Source of the DNA: Lophius americanus
Lineage: Eukaryota; Chordata; Actinopteri; Lophiiformes; Lophiidae
DNA length: 64,000 nucleotides
Assembly: GCA_037951165.1 (NCBI GenBank)
Contig: JBBDHG010000491.1
Location: 156,001 to 220,000 of the forward strand
Direction: 5' to 3'
In this document: one piece after another, positions 10,458 through 25,300 of the stretch
How positions within the stretch are numbered: position 1 is the first letter of the stretch
How the letters are laid out: each line of letters begins with the position of its first letter
Position numbers and translations under genes: made by a program
Notes under the pieces: generated by a model
Told to the model about the DNA's origin: nothing
Database searches by the model: none
What the model saw: the letters and a program-made list of their open reading frames with translations, nothing else

Positions 10458-13257
10458 CTACTTCCTGTTGGTCCTCAGGACATCATACGGTTCCTTCTGG
10501 ACATCTTTGAGATAAAGTTCCTGTCGGAGGAAGCGCGGCGTTAGAACGTGTAAGTGAATACAAATGTGAAATGCATTATAAATTAAATGTATTATTATAT
10601 CATTATTATTATTAATACGTCCTGATCAGTTGAATTTCATCAGGTTAGACGTTACCTGGTACGTGTCGTTGGGGGTTCTATTCCCACCTTCACTGGAAAC
10701 CAGCGGCCGTCTATCAGCAGAGTCTGTGGCAGAGGTTAAGAGTCACATGTCCACAAACAAAATCTGTGGAGCTAAGCAGCTAGCTGTGGAGCTAAGCAGC
10801 TAGCTGTGGAGCTAAGCAGCTAGCTGTGGAGCTAAGCAGCTAGCTGTGGAGCTAAGCAGCTAGCTGTGGAGCTAAGCAGCTAGCTGTGGAGCTAAGCAGC
10901 TAGCTGTGGAGCCAGTCATGTAGTAAATATCATAAATTACAGTTACATAGCACCAAACTGCTAACTATAAAGCTAACTATAAAGCTAACGGGGGGTTCGG
11001 GATGGGGCCGATAGGGTGGTGTGCCTTGGCCCTCCCCCAGGGCCCCTGGGGGAGGGACTTTCCGGGGACCAAGGCTCGTTTGTCGCACCTGGGGACCTGT
11101 GGTGCTGTAAGGTTTGCGTCCCGGGTGTTTTTGTGGCTTGGGGGGCTGACTGACTGTCTGGCTTCTGTTGGACGCTGCAGGGGGTCCCGTGCATTGGAGG
11201 GTGTCCCTGCATGATCCCGGCCCAACACACCAGCATCTACTGTGACCGATCTACAGCGTTGATCAGGGCCCCCAGTGGCTGCTGAGCCAGAGTTTGAGGT
11301 CAACATCGTCGCTCTGCGTTTGGTTCTATGAACTCTTCAGGCTCTGGGATGGCTGGGGGGCACGGAACACAGACCCCTACACCTCACCTAAGGTTACTGC
11401 CAGTTTTTCGTCTTTGTTTGTCTTGTTTTGTTTTTATGTTTCACAGACGGTTGCTCACGCCGTCTTTGATAGGAAACAGGTACAAGTTCCTAATCAAGAG
11501 TAGTAGGCTGGTCTTTCAAGGGGGGCTGGTGAAGGTCACATGACCACACTCACAGAAATAACAGCTGTCTATTACAAGATCAAACGGCAACGTTTTTACC
11601 AAATCTGGGCATAAATCCTGAGATTCTCTTCAGACACACTGAACTTTTTTTTTTTCAATTTATAAAAAAGAAATACTTAAATTACTGCACTCACTGTATT
11701 ACTGTAGCTACATAACCAGTTATGTAGCTACATAACCAGTTATGTGCTTTAATTACATAGAGATAGCAACATGGCTAACCAGACGGCCAACTCAATTCCT
11801 TACCTCTATAGCTGAAAACCAAGATACCTTCAAAGCTAAACACATAGATTATAGTTAGCTAGCTGAGCGACAGACACTCCTTACTTTTCCTGTGAGCCTT
11901 GGTTGGTCCGCTGACCCTACTATGGGATGCGATCAGATAGACAGCGACTCCAATGCCGATGGTCACCAGCAGGTTTCCTATGGTGAGGCCTATTTTGGAC
12001 GGCAGGTCGAGCTGGACGCAGTTATCACAGGCTAAAAGCACACAGACACCATCAGAGTCCGTAAAGTCACCTACAACATCAGGTGTCTGAATGAATGTTT
12101 GAATATTAACGTCATAAATACTCACTTTGGAATTTGATGTAAAGTTTTGGTGGATCATCGTCCTTGTGTATTGGCTCACAGGAATACTCCCCCGTGGACT
12201 CGTCACGGAAGTCCACCCTCTTTACCGTTTCTCCGCTTGGTGAAAACATTTGACTTCCGTTGCTGCAGCTCGGAACTATCTCATCAGAGAAGCTTCTCAC
12301 GGTTATTTCTGTGCCGGAAACTTTTAGACGAATACAAAACTAACAAAGTTAATGAAGGGATATTCTTCAATCAACACGTTAACAGATTTAACAACGTGAT
12401 GATTTAAGATTCTTACCGAAGGCATGGCAGACAGAGGCTGCAGGACCAAACGACATAATTGCTAACATGTCTGTGAGGCGTTCAAGGACCTGCTTATTTA
12501 AACCACCCACATTAAGAGACTTCTTTGAAAACAGTTAAACGTCTGTGAGGCGTTCAAGGACCTGCTTATTTAAACCACCCACATTAAGAGACTTCTTTGA
12601 AAACAGTTGAACGTCTGTGAGGCGTTCGAGGACCTCCGTCAATAAACCACCTACATTAAGAGGCTTCTTTTAAACAGTTAAACGTCTGTGAGGCGTTCGA
12701 GGACCTCCGTCAATAAACCACCTACATTAAGAGGCTTCTTTTAAACAGTTAAACGTCTGTGAGGCGTTCAAGGACCTGGTTATTTAAACCACCCACATTA
12801 AGAGGCTTCTTTTAAACAGATAAACTTCTGTGAGGCATTCAAGGACCTGGTTATTTAAAGCACCCACATTAAGAGGCTTCTTTTAAACAGTTAAACGTCT
12901 GTGAGGCGTTCGAGGACCTCCGTCAATAAACCACCTACATTAAGAGGCTTCTTTTAAACAGATAAACTTCTGTGAGGCATTCAAGGACCTGGTTATTTAA
13001 AGCACCCACATTAAGAGGCTTCTTTTAAACAGTTAAACGTCTGTGAGGCGTTCGAGGACCTCCGTCAATAAACCACCTACATTAAGAGGCTTCTTTTAAA
13101 CAGTTAAACGTCTGTGAGGCGTTCAAGGACCTGGTTATTTAAACCACCTACATTAAGAGGCTTCTTTTAAACAGTTAAACGTCGGCGAGGCGTTCGAGGA
13201 CCCTGACCTACCCGTCAGCATCCAGAGCAGCATACAGGTGGACACACTGGACCTCAT
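10458..13257 (-). CDS. cd3gd: CD3 gamma/delta-type T-cell receptor signalling chain
   Basis: This is the fish counterpart of mammalian CD3G and CD3D. Six minus-strand exons, 13212-13257, 12417-12437, 12126-12308, 11885-12031, 10656-10723 and 10458-10520, join in phase to 528 bases (175 residues). They encode a signal peptide (MRSSVSTCMLLW), a 21-base micro-exon, one Ig domain with cysteines in PSCSNGS and EYSCEP and an N-glycosylation site, a CDNC motif at 85-88, a transmembrane helix at about 97-118, and a tail ending in an ITAM split between the last two exons after Y154-Q155, as in mammalian CD3G/D. The ITAM reads YQEL...YDVL with nine residues between the two halves, slightly more than the usual six to eight. 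The helix has Asn103 where mammals carry Asp or Glu. All splice sites are GT-AG. Confidence 0.95.
10763..10912. repeat. 20-bp minisatellite (about 7.5 copies) in CD3 gamma/delta intron 4
   Basis: The unit ctgtggagctaagcagctag repeats with no visible divergence and contains agct palindromes. It starts about 40 bases upstream, in transcript sense, of the fifth coding exon. Confidence 0.95.
10985..11290. repeat. GC-rich interspersed repeat fragment (family not identified)
   Basis: This intronic stretch is markedly GC-rich, with ccctcccccagggcccctgg-type inverted text. It resembles in style another intronic patch near 29,910-30,050. No coding function is supported on either strand. Confidence 0.35.
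12469..13200. repeat. 71-72-bp minisatellite, about 10 copies, filling CD3 gamma/delta intron 1
   Basis: The word gtctgtgaggcgttc recurs at 12469, 12541, 12613, 12684, 12755 and onward. Two unit types alternate, one with cttatttaaaccaccc and one with ccgtcaataaaccacc. The array occupies almost the whole intron between 12,438 and 13,211. It is not a CRISPR array because whole units repeat, without spacers. Confidence 0.95.
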
Positions 13258-14205
13258 GCTGATGTTCCTCTCAGCTCTCAGATGTTCCTCTCTTGTGATG
13301 GAGACGAGCAGATTCGTCTGACCGCTGGCAGGAAGTGAACAGACGGAGTACAGGAAGTCACGTGACCACCTTTTAGCCTGCAGAAGTTGGTTCAAGAAAG
13401 TTCCTTTTTTGATGTTCAACTCTCAGTTGGTTTTATGGGAGGTTGACGATGTCATGATGACAGACATAGAGAGATGTCAAAATGAAAGTGTGTGTGTGTG
13501 TGTGTGTGTGTGTGAGAGTGAGTGTGAGGGAGTTGGTGTGTGCGTGTGGAGAGAGACTTTGTCTGTGTGAGGTCAAAGTTTGCAGTGGGTTTTCTTCTAA
13601 CAGGAAGTGGTTTTGTGTTTCGAGCATCTGTAACTGAAACATAAATGTCAACAGTTTTTGGCGATGATGATGATCAGAGATGAGAAACGAGACGTTGTAC
13701 ACACGGAGTAATCTGTTACTATGTGTGAGTAATCTGTTACTATGTGTGAGTAATCTGTTACTTTGTGTGAGTAATCTGTTACTATGTGTGAGTAATCTGT
13801 TACTATGTGTGAGTAAACTGTTACTTTGTGTGAGTAATCTGTTACTATGTGTGAGTAATAAATTACTATGTCTGAGTAATCTGTTACTATGTGTGAGTAA
13901 TCTGTTACTATGTGTGAGTAATCTGTTACTTTGTGTGAGTAATAAATTACTATGTGTGAGTAATCTGTTACTTTGTGTGAGTAATCTGTTACTATGTGTG
14001 AGTAATCTGTTACTTTGTGTGAGTAATCTGTTACTTTGTGTGAGTAATAAATTACTATGTGTGCGTAATCTGTTACTTTGTGTGAGTAATCTGTTACTAT
14101 GTGTGAGTAATCTGTTACTTTGTGTGATGGTGGGAAGCCGGTTCAGGGGCCAGCGTTGACGGTCATGTGATGTGGGAGTATCGGGATGTTGCGATGGACC
14201 AAACC
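13258..14205. other. Gap upstream of the CD3 gamma/delta gene, with two arrays
   Basis: The 200 bases before the CD3 gamma/delta start should contain its promoter, but I recognise no specific site. A short (TG)n run lies at about 13,488-13,515. At 13,707-14,126 a 21-bp word, agtaatctgttactatgtgtg, repeats about 20 times. The 159-codon open frame across it is a by-product of the 21-base period. Confidence 0.7.
13707..14126. repeat. 21-bp minisatellite (agtaatctgttact family), about 20 copies
   Basis: Units vary at the atgtgtg/ttgtgtg position, and some carry aataaattac instead of aatctgttac. The same core word forms a second array at 19,355-19,830 on the other side of tmem25. Confidence 0.95.
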
Positions 14206-14211
14206 TTTATT
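14206..14211 (-). terminator. tmem25: Likely tmem25 polyadenylation signal
   Basis: A minus-strand AATAAA about 860 bases past the tmem25 stop is a plausible 3' end. The interval 14,212-15,071 would then be the 3' UTR; apart from a SINE fragment I see no gene there. Confidence 0.45.
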
Positions 14212-14851
14212 ACGTACGTGACGCACACAGAACATAAATGTTCAGACAGTCTGTTATCAGATCACGACCCGTGATCGAGACATTCCTCTCGTTCCAACAT
14301 GGGGGACATCAAACAGTGAACATACGGCGAGTTCAAAGGTCAGAGCGGACAGGAAACTCAGAGCGTTTTGTCTGATTGTCTGCCGTAGCATCATAAAACA
14401 CAACAAACCATCTCCCGGGGTTCCTCCGAGCGACAGTAGAGTTTAGGACATGACGTGATGGACGTGAGCAGAAACGTAGATTTACTCGTTGGACACCGCC
14501 GTAGTCCCGGTTACGCGCTAGAACACAAAATGGTTCTGGGAAGGAGGCTTAGACCGACAGTCCGAGTGTTCCTGGCACCGTCCCCAGGAGTAAGACGAAG
14601 ACAATGGATGGACGCTCTGACGGACTCAGGAGGCGGTCTGACAGAGGGCGGGGCAGGAAGTCCCGCCCCTCTTCAAGTCGCGTTTTCAGACAAACTTTCT
14701 CGTTTTCTCAGGAATGCTGCTGTGATGGACACGCGTCTACGCCAACCAGATCATTTGGTTCCTTCTAGTCCAGATGAGATGCGTGTGGTTGAAGGACAGG
14801 AAGTAGATTGAAGGTTCATCTCAGAAACTTTATCCTTCTGTATTTCAGAGG

Positions 14852-14998
14852 ATTGTCGTAGGGTCCTTTGGTAAGACCCTGAACCCGGAGCTCCCCGGGG
14901 CTTCACAGGCTCCGCCCACTGCTCCCTCATGGATGGGTAAAATGCAGAGAAGTAATTTCACTATGTTGTTATGTGTGTGACTGTTTGTGATCAATATT
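14852..14998 (+). mobile_element. SINE body fragment, truncated
   Basis: The text from gtcgtagggtcctttggtaag through atgcagagaagtaatttcac matches the body of the full element at 46,259-46,495. The tRNA-like head is missing. It lies antisense within the probable tmem25 3' UTR. Confidence 0.8.
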
Positions 14999-15071
14999 CA
15001 AATCAAATTCTTCTTCTTCTTTCTTCCTCATTTCACATGCATGCAGTTGTCAGCGTGCGTGATGATGTCAC

Positions 15072-18554
<3,483 letters not shown>

Positions 18555-18720
18555 GCTGGTCCACCTGAGAACCTGCCGGGAGAAGAAGGTGGAGAACAGT
18601 GAGGTTCACGATGATCCCTCAGCAGAAACAGTTTGATTATCTATCACGCACTCACTGGTGGGTCATGTGACCTGTGAACACCTGGTGACGCTGGAGAGCG
18701 ATTAGATCTTATCTGCAGAC

Positions 18721-19101
18721 AGAAACTACATCAGCTCCACCCGCAACGGTCACTCAGCTGGAGCTCCATGGCAGCAGGAGGTGGAGCAGTTGAAGGAACA
18801 CAGAAGGTCTCTGCAGCAGCTCCAGAATCAGCTTCATCAGCTGCAGGAGCAGACAATGAAGCCGGAGGAGGAGAGGAAGAACTTCCACCTTTAATGATAA
18901 GAAACATCCACCCTTACCGCCAAAGAACATCCACCCTTACCGCTGGGGCTGCAGGCTGATATCTTGGTGGACAAACAAACAGATCTGATCATCGACTCTG
19001 GGATCCATGACTTCAGCCTGAAGAGTCTCTGCAGTGCAGATGAACAGACCAGAGCAGCAGAGCACAGCACGCTCCACCCACCCAGGAGCTGTAAATACTG
19101 A
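18721..19101 (+). pseudogene. Unidentified coiled-coil-like coding remnant
   Basis: After a good acceptor (tatctgcag at 18,718) a plus-strand frame gives a Leu/Gln heptad stretch with QEVEQLKEHR and QQLQNQLHQLQEQ, ending at a stop near 18,895. A second stretch after 18,957 in another register reads DKQTDLIIDSG and SLKSLCSADEQTRAAEHS, then stops at about 19,101. A short tandem duplication (aacatccacccttaccgc) separates the two and breaks the frame. I do not recognise the parent gene. It lies about 170 bases from the divergent tmem25 start. It could be an exon of an unannotated gene, a pseudogene or chance. Confidence 0.3.
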
Positions 19102-19256
19102 CATGCTCCACCCACACAGGAGCTGTGAGTACTGATACGCTCCACCCACACAGGAGCTGTGAGTCCTGACACACTCCACCCTCACTGGAGCTGTGACTCC
19201 TGCCATGCTCCACCCAAACAGGAGCTGTGAGTCCTGGCACACTCCACCCAAACAGC
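19062..19256. repeat. 32-33-bp minisatellite, about six copies
   Basis: Units contain gctccacccacacaggagct followed by gtgagtactgac variants. They overlap the end of the coiled-coil-like remnant. Confidence 0.9.
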
Positions 19257-19354
19257 TGAAGTTAAACAACGTTGCTAGTTATTGCAGCTAACAGCTAATG
19301 CTAGTGCCCAGTAGAAGTCCTAGAATATTCTAGAGTGGTGATGATGTCATTTTA

Positions 19355-19830
19355 CAAAGTAATCTGTAATTGTTTTGAGTAATCTGTTTATATGTATGAG
19401 TAATCTGTTACTGTGAGTAATCTGTAACTGTTTTGAGTAATCTGTTTATATGTATGAGTAATCTGTTACTGTGAGTAATCTGTAACTGTTTTGAGTAATC
19501 TGTTTATATGTATGAGTAATCTGTTACTGTGAGTAATCTGTAACTGTTTTGAGTAATCTGTTTATATGTATGAGTAATCTGTTACTGTGAGTAATCTGTT
19601 ACTGTTTTGAGTAATTACTGTGTGTGAGTAATCTGTTACTGTGAGTGAGTAATCTGTTTATATGTATGAGTAATCTGTTACTGTGAGTAATCTGTTACTG
19701 TTTTGAGTAATTACTGTGTGTGAGTAATCTGTTACTGTGAGTGAGTAATCTGTTTATATGTATGAGTAATCAATTACTGTGAGTAATCGGTTACTGGTTT
19801 GAGTAATCTGTTACTGTGAGAGTAATATTT
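19355..19830. repeat. Second agtaatctgttact-family array
   Basis: It is made of gagtaatctgtttatatgta and gagtaatctgttactgtg units in a composite pattern. It shares the core word with the array at 13,707-14,126. Confidence 0.93.
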
Positions 19831-20201
19831 CTCTCCTCAGAGGATGTTTCTGACCTATCACAGAAACATGAATGTAAACAATCTGAATTTGTTCCTTAAC
19901 TCTGACACAAACTACCACATCTGTCCACCAGAGGGCGCTACATGCTAACTACCGGCTCTGGCTGACACACAGGACCCGGCATAGACCGTTTAAAACACAA
20001 AAACAAACCTCAGAGGCATTCCCGCTTATTCTCCTCGTGTTTAAGATTTAGTAACCTGATCTATGATTGGAGGTTCCACAACTCATCAGCTGTAGTTTGG
20101 TTCATTCATTTTCCGCAAACGATTTGTTTCTCATTTCTAAGAAGATTTTTTGCTGATGCAAGAAAAGAAACACCACACTATAATAACCTTTAAATTATTC
20201 A

Positions 20202-20231
20202 TTTATTTATTTATATATATTTATTTATTCA
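20202..20231 (-). terminator. sik3: Possible sik3 polyadenylation signals
   Basis: A TTTATT cluster on the plus strand gives several minus-strand AATAAA words about 2.1 kb past the sik3 stop. If this is the 3' end, 20,232-22,326 is 3' UTR. That interval holds GA/CT-rich low complexity at about 20,340-20,510 and no other gene I can see. Confidence 0.35.
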
Positions 20232-21861
20232 TCTCAGTTTGGTTGATATTCTTTTACTCGTTGTTGCACTTTAGTATTTTTTATAATGAACATAAAAGCA
20301 AATAAAAACAAAAATAAACAAATACAAAATAGAATAACCTAAAAACAAGAGCAGAGAGCTGGAAGAGAGAATGGAGAAGATAAAGGAAGGATGGAATGAA
20401 ACTGAAGGAGGGGTGGAAGATTATAGAGGAATGGAAAGAAGACGGGGGGGATGAGAAAAGATGAAGGAGGGATGGAGAGAAGATGAAGGAGGGATGGAGA
20501 AAATAATTCTTCTTACTGGTCACCAGTTTAGACCAGCTGGTCCTGGTTCTAGTTCCTGTCCCCTGTGGGATGTGGTCCATTCCTCATAATGTCCCGACCT
20601 CCTTGACCAAACAGAAAAACCTGCTGCGGTCCCAGTTGGACCAGTTAGAACCATCTAGTCCTGCTTGAGATCATGAGGCTCCTCCCATCCTCCAGCACGC
20701 CACAAACAAAGAAAACAGGGAGGGCTGGGTAATAGTTCCTCCTTGGTTAGCGTGGTGACAGGTTCGTTCTGGAGGTCTGCGTCTGCCCTAAATGATGTCG
20801 GCTATTTTACACCTTATTTATTCAAGTCTCTGGAGCGCCCTGACCCCCTGACCCTGACCCGCCCCCGGAGTCTGTCACATCGACGGCGGCGAGAAGGACA
20901 CGCACGACGACATCACTGAAATGATACAACACAAAGTAACCTCCTCTTTTCAAGTGTCTCCATAGAGTTACATCAAAATAACAACGAAGACGTCCTCTTC
21001 CTCCTCACTTCCTCCTCCGGATGTGCTCTTCCTCCTCACTTCCTCTTCAGGACATCCTCTTCCTCCTCGTTTGCGGAGAAATCTTCAAACACCAACAGGA
21101 AATGGTAAAAACGTCCCAGCGACGTCTAAAACAATGAAAGGCTTTGAGCTTTCTATACATAACTGTACAAGGAAAGGGGGCTGGAAACTACCCACAATGC
21201 AACATGTTGTCACCGACATGGCAGAGGAGGAGTGTGAGAGGGGTGAAGGGGAGTGAGTGCAGAATTAAAGAGCGTCTTCTTTTAAAAAACGTAGAGAAGA
21301 GGCGAGGAGCGACTCAGCCATCAACAAGAAATAAAAACAGGATGAAGAAAAAACAACCAATCAGAGAGTTGCTTGTCCTGTGATGTCATTGAGGTCCATC
21401 TTCAGAGTCACCTGGCCCCTCCGCTCACCTCACATATACTTTGTGGCGGCGGCGGCATTGACCAGTGTTATTACTGATGATGTATCTGATGGAAGAGGAG
21501 GGGTGGGCGTGGTCAGGGGGGTGGAGCTGAACCCCAGTCTATAGAAGATGTGAGGTGAAAAGAGGAGACGCAGGAAATGCTGGCACTTTGACTTCTGCCC
21601 CCGTCCCTCTAATTAGGACACCCACTCACAGGAGACCCCCCCCCCCTGCCAGACTGCCCCCCTTAGGACATATGGAGACAGACAGATGGACGTAGAGCAC
21701 CCCCCGCTGGGGCAGACGGCGTGGCGATGCTCAACTCAAGATGGCTGATGTGGACTGCTGGACACAGGAAGAATGTCGTCCTGCAAGACAGACAGAATGT
21801 GAGATCATGTTCAGACTTTTCCAACCTTTGCCAAAGGTCACAGTTCATTTCATCTGTCCCG

Positions 21862-22148
21862 TGTCTTTCTGTCCTATCTGTTTCCCGTGTCTCTCTCTCT
21901 CCTATCTGTGTCCCTCTCTCCTATCTGTGTCCTGTGTCTCTCTCTCCTATCTCTGTCCTGTGTCTCTCTCTCCTATCTGTGTCCTGTGTCTCTCTCTCCC
22001 ATCTGTGTCCTGTGTCTCTCTCTCCTATCTGTGTCCTGTGTCTCTCTCTCCCATCTGTGTCCTGTGTCTCTCTCTCCTATCTGTGTCCTGTGTCTCTCTC
22101 TCTCCTATCTGTGTCCTGTGTCTCTCTGTCCTGTCTGTGTCTCACTGG
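21862..22148. repeat. 26-bp CT-rich minisatellite, about 10 copies
   Basis: The word tctctctcctatctgtgtcc repeats about 180 bases beyond the sik3 stop codon, in its likely 3' UTR. Confidence 0.92.
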
Positions 22149-22326
22149 CTGTTGGACACAGAAGAACGTATCTATGTTTCACACACTCTTACTTCATATT
22201 TATTACACTTTGCCTCCTGTTCTTCGGAATTTACTTCCTGTTTTTTGGAAATAGTTTTTCTAACATGACTATTGTTTTAATCTTAGACTCCCTGTTTGTG
22301 ACTGCCAGGTGTGTCAGTTACCTGTG

Positions 22327-25300
22327 CTACACTCCGGCCTGCTCCATGCTGTACTGCAGGTCAGGTGGTTTGTAGCTGAGCATCATGTCACTGGTACAGG
22401 AGGAGGGGAAACACGTGGAGGGGTGGAGCTCACCTTCAACGTCACACACTGCAGGTAAGCACAAAGACCTGTAGGATATAGTTATAGAATCCTCCCACTC
22501 ACACACCTATGGGATGTAGGTGGACTCACCTGAATCCTCCCGTTGATGGAGCTGCTGACTTCCTGTAAGGGACGTCTGGCTGAGGATGTCCGACATGCGG
22601 GCCGAGCTCAGAGCCTTTCCAGCCAGCAGACTCATCCCAGACATGGATTCCACTTGATCCTGGAAGGAGTTTTTGGTTTTAGAAGGTGTCACAGTATAAT
22701 CGGTAGGTTTTAATACAGCTAACATGCTATGAACCTACTACTAATTACGTATTGCTAATCTATTGCTAACTACCAATGGCTTACACGCTACTTATCAACT
22801 GCTATAATGCTACCAACCAGCTACTAACATGTTATTTACCTACCGGTAACATGCTATAAACCAATGGCTAACATGCTACTAATCTACTGCTAACATGCTA
22901 CAAGCCAACGGCTAATATATTGCAATGCTAACAGGCTTCTATGCTAAGAAATTACTATCATTCTGCTAGGTTAATTACCTATGGCCACATGCTATCAACC
23001 TACTGCTTATAATACACTTCTAACATGCTACAAACCCACTGCTAAAATGCTACAAACCAATTACCAGCTATTACTAGCAATTACCAGCAATTAACCAGCT
23101 TAAATTCTGCTAGCCTACTGCTAACATGCTTCCAACCCGCATGCTACAGACCAATAGCTAATGTACTACTAACCTACTGCCAACATGCTACTCCTATTAG
23201 CCTTCTGTTAACATTGTACAAACCATCAGCTAACACATTGCAATGCTAACAGGCTGCTAAGCTAACCTGGCTGTCATATATGATCAGTGTGTTCGCTCAC
23301 ATAGGCGTCATCACATGTCTGGATGGTGTGGTGGCGCTGCAGCGGTCCTCTGGACCTGTGAGCTTCGCCTTGAAGACCTTGAGTGTAGCCCACGCCGTTA
23401 TGATCCGGCACCTCCATAGGCTGCCCAGGGGGCCGACACTCCAGCTGCTCCGAGTCTGACCAGAAACAAGAGAAACAAAAAATTATTTAAAGTTTGCAAT
23501 AGCTTCATTATAAAAAAGGCTGACTATAAGAAGGCACCATCAATAGAGCTCAGATACCCGTGAGATGCCATGGTCGCCATACTTCACAGCCATTAAGCTG
23601 GAAGTTTTAATAAAAACAGAGACGCAGCTTCAGCAGAGAAGGAGAGAAATCTGACGTGGGAGCGAAGGTATCTACTAGCTTTACCGTATTTTTCTCTGAA
23701 TATTTGGTGACAAGGTGGTGGAATCAAACAAGAGAACGGTTAAAATGAAAGACAATTCCAGAGTGAGTGAGAGATTATCCTTATAATTGATTCCAGCGGT
23801 TTAACATTTGTTTCTGGGAACCAGTTGTATTCAAACAGCTTTGTGATTTTGACGCCGGTCAGGAACGGACGAAACCTACCAGGATATAGTCCCTTCTCCT
23901 GATGCTGGCTCCCAACACGCTGCTAACACGCTACTGACATGCTGCTAACCCGCTTCTGATACATTGCTAACACATGGTTAACATACTGCTAATTGCCACA
24001 AATTGCTGTGCGTATCTAAATGTGTGCCGTCGTGGGTTCTAGTCTCACCTCTAGATCCCGTGGGGCCCCTCATGTAGCCACCATGCCTGTGTGTCGGCGA
24101 GCTGTAGGGTGGGGACCCACCACCGGGGGGGCCCAGGTGCTCGGAGCCATCAGCCTTGGTTAACAGCCCCTCGTGTGGATGGTGGTACCCGGATGGGACC
24201 TCGTCCTCCTCCATGCTTTCCGAGTGAGGTAAACTGGGTGGCGGGGCATCCGGGGGGCGAATCTGAAGGAGATGTTGGTAATGTTGGCCCCCGGAGGCCC
24301 CCTGTGCTGTCTGGGGTTCCAAACTCTCCCCCTGGCTCACCTGCCGGAGGAGCAGCATCTCTCCATACTCCTGGGGGGCCCCGCTGGGAGGTGTGGGGGG
24401 CGCTTGGCACGGCCGGGGATTCTGTCTCTTCAGCAGGGTAGCCAGGTCCTGGAGAGGCAATCTGGGGTCAGCATGTCCCGTTAAGGAGTGGCGAGGGGAC
24501 AGGAGGCCCTGCAGAGTGGGAGTGACGTGCTGCTGAGGGGGTCGGTAGTCAAGGGGAGTCGGTGAAAGCAGTGCCTGTTGTAGCGAGGATGGGGTCCCGT
24601 AGCTGCCGGCCCCCACCGCACCGCTCTGGTAGGCCTCCAGACCCGGGACTTTGAGGGAAGCTCCCTGCAAGTAGGGGCTGTAGGAGGTGGCGCGGGATGC
24701 GGAGTCTCCAGAGAAGAGGTGGGGGTTGAACTGCGTCTGGTCGTAGCCAGAGGTGAAGCGGCCGAGGCTGCGACTGGAGGGAAAAAGGGGGGGGGGGGGG
24801 GGGTTAGATGCAACTCTCTGATACAGAAACAGGAAATACATCAACTAGCCTTTTGCTATACACAAGCTAACAAGCCAGCCTCATTCACCGAGAGGAGGGT
24901 AAGGCCACGCCCCCTCGGTGAAGGCACTGCTGGTGACGGACTGATGATGTCACAGGATCTCCTACACTACCATCCAGGAGGTTAATATCCAAAGACTTAC
25001 CCAGTTTTACTGAAGATGATGTCATCAGACATTCACGTTAACATTCATTCTAACAAACAGCGCCGGCCCCCCACCCCTGAGACACAAACTCAAAGTAACA
25101 TTTATAATTGGGGGGTGGGAGGGGCAGTGACAGAAACACGGAGAAAACAGAAACAAATATAAAACATGACAAAAAATTGGCGTGCAAAGATAAAACGAGG
25201 AGGAAACAGTCCACAGGTAGGCCGCTTTCACCTGTGTGACTCAGCGTTGTCAGCACTCAGCTGCTTTCCGAGGACCCTGTGTCCACCTGGCGTGGACAAG

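Noticed and set aside
12469..13200. CRISPR-like regular array
   Set aside because: Whole 71-72-bp units repeat with no unique spacers; the host is a vertebrate and the array lies in an intron.
14455..14811. 118-codon plus-strand frame
   Set aside because: Lies antisense in the likely tmem25 3' UTR with no recognisable motif.
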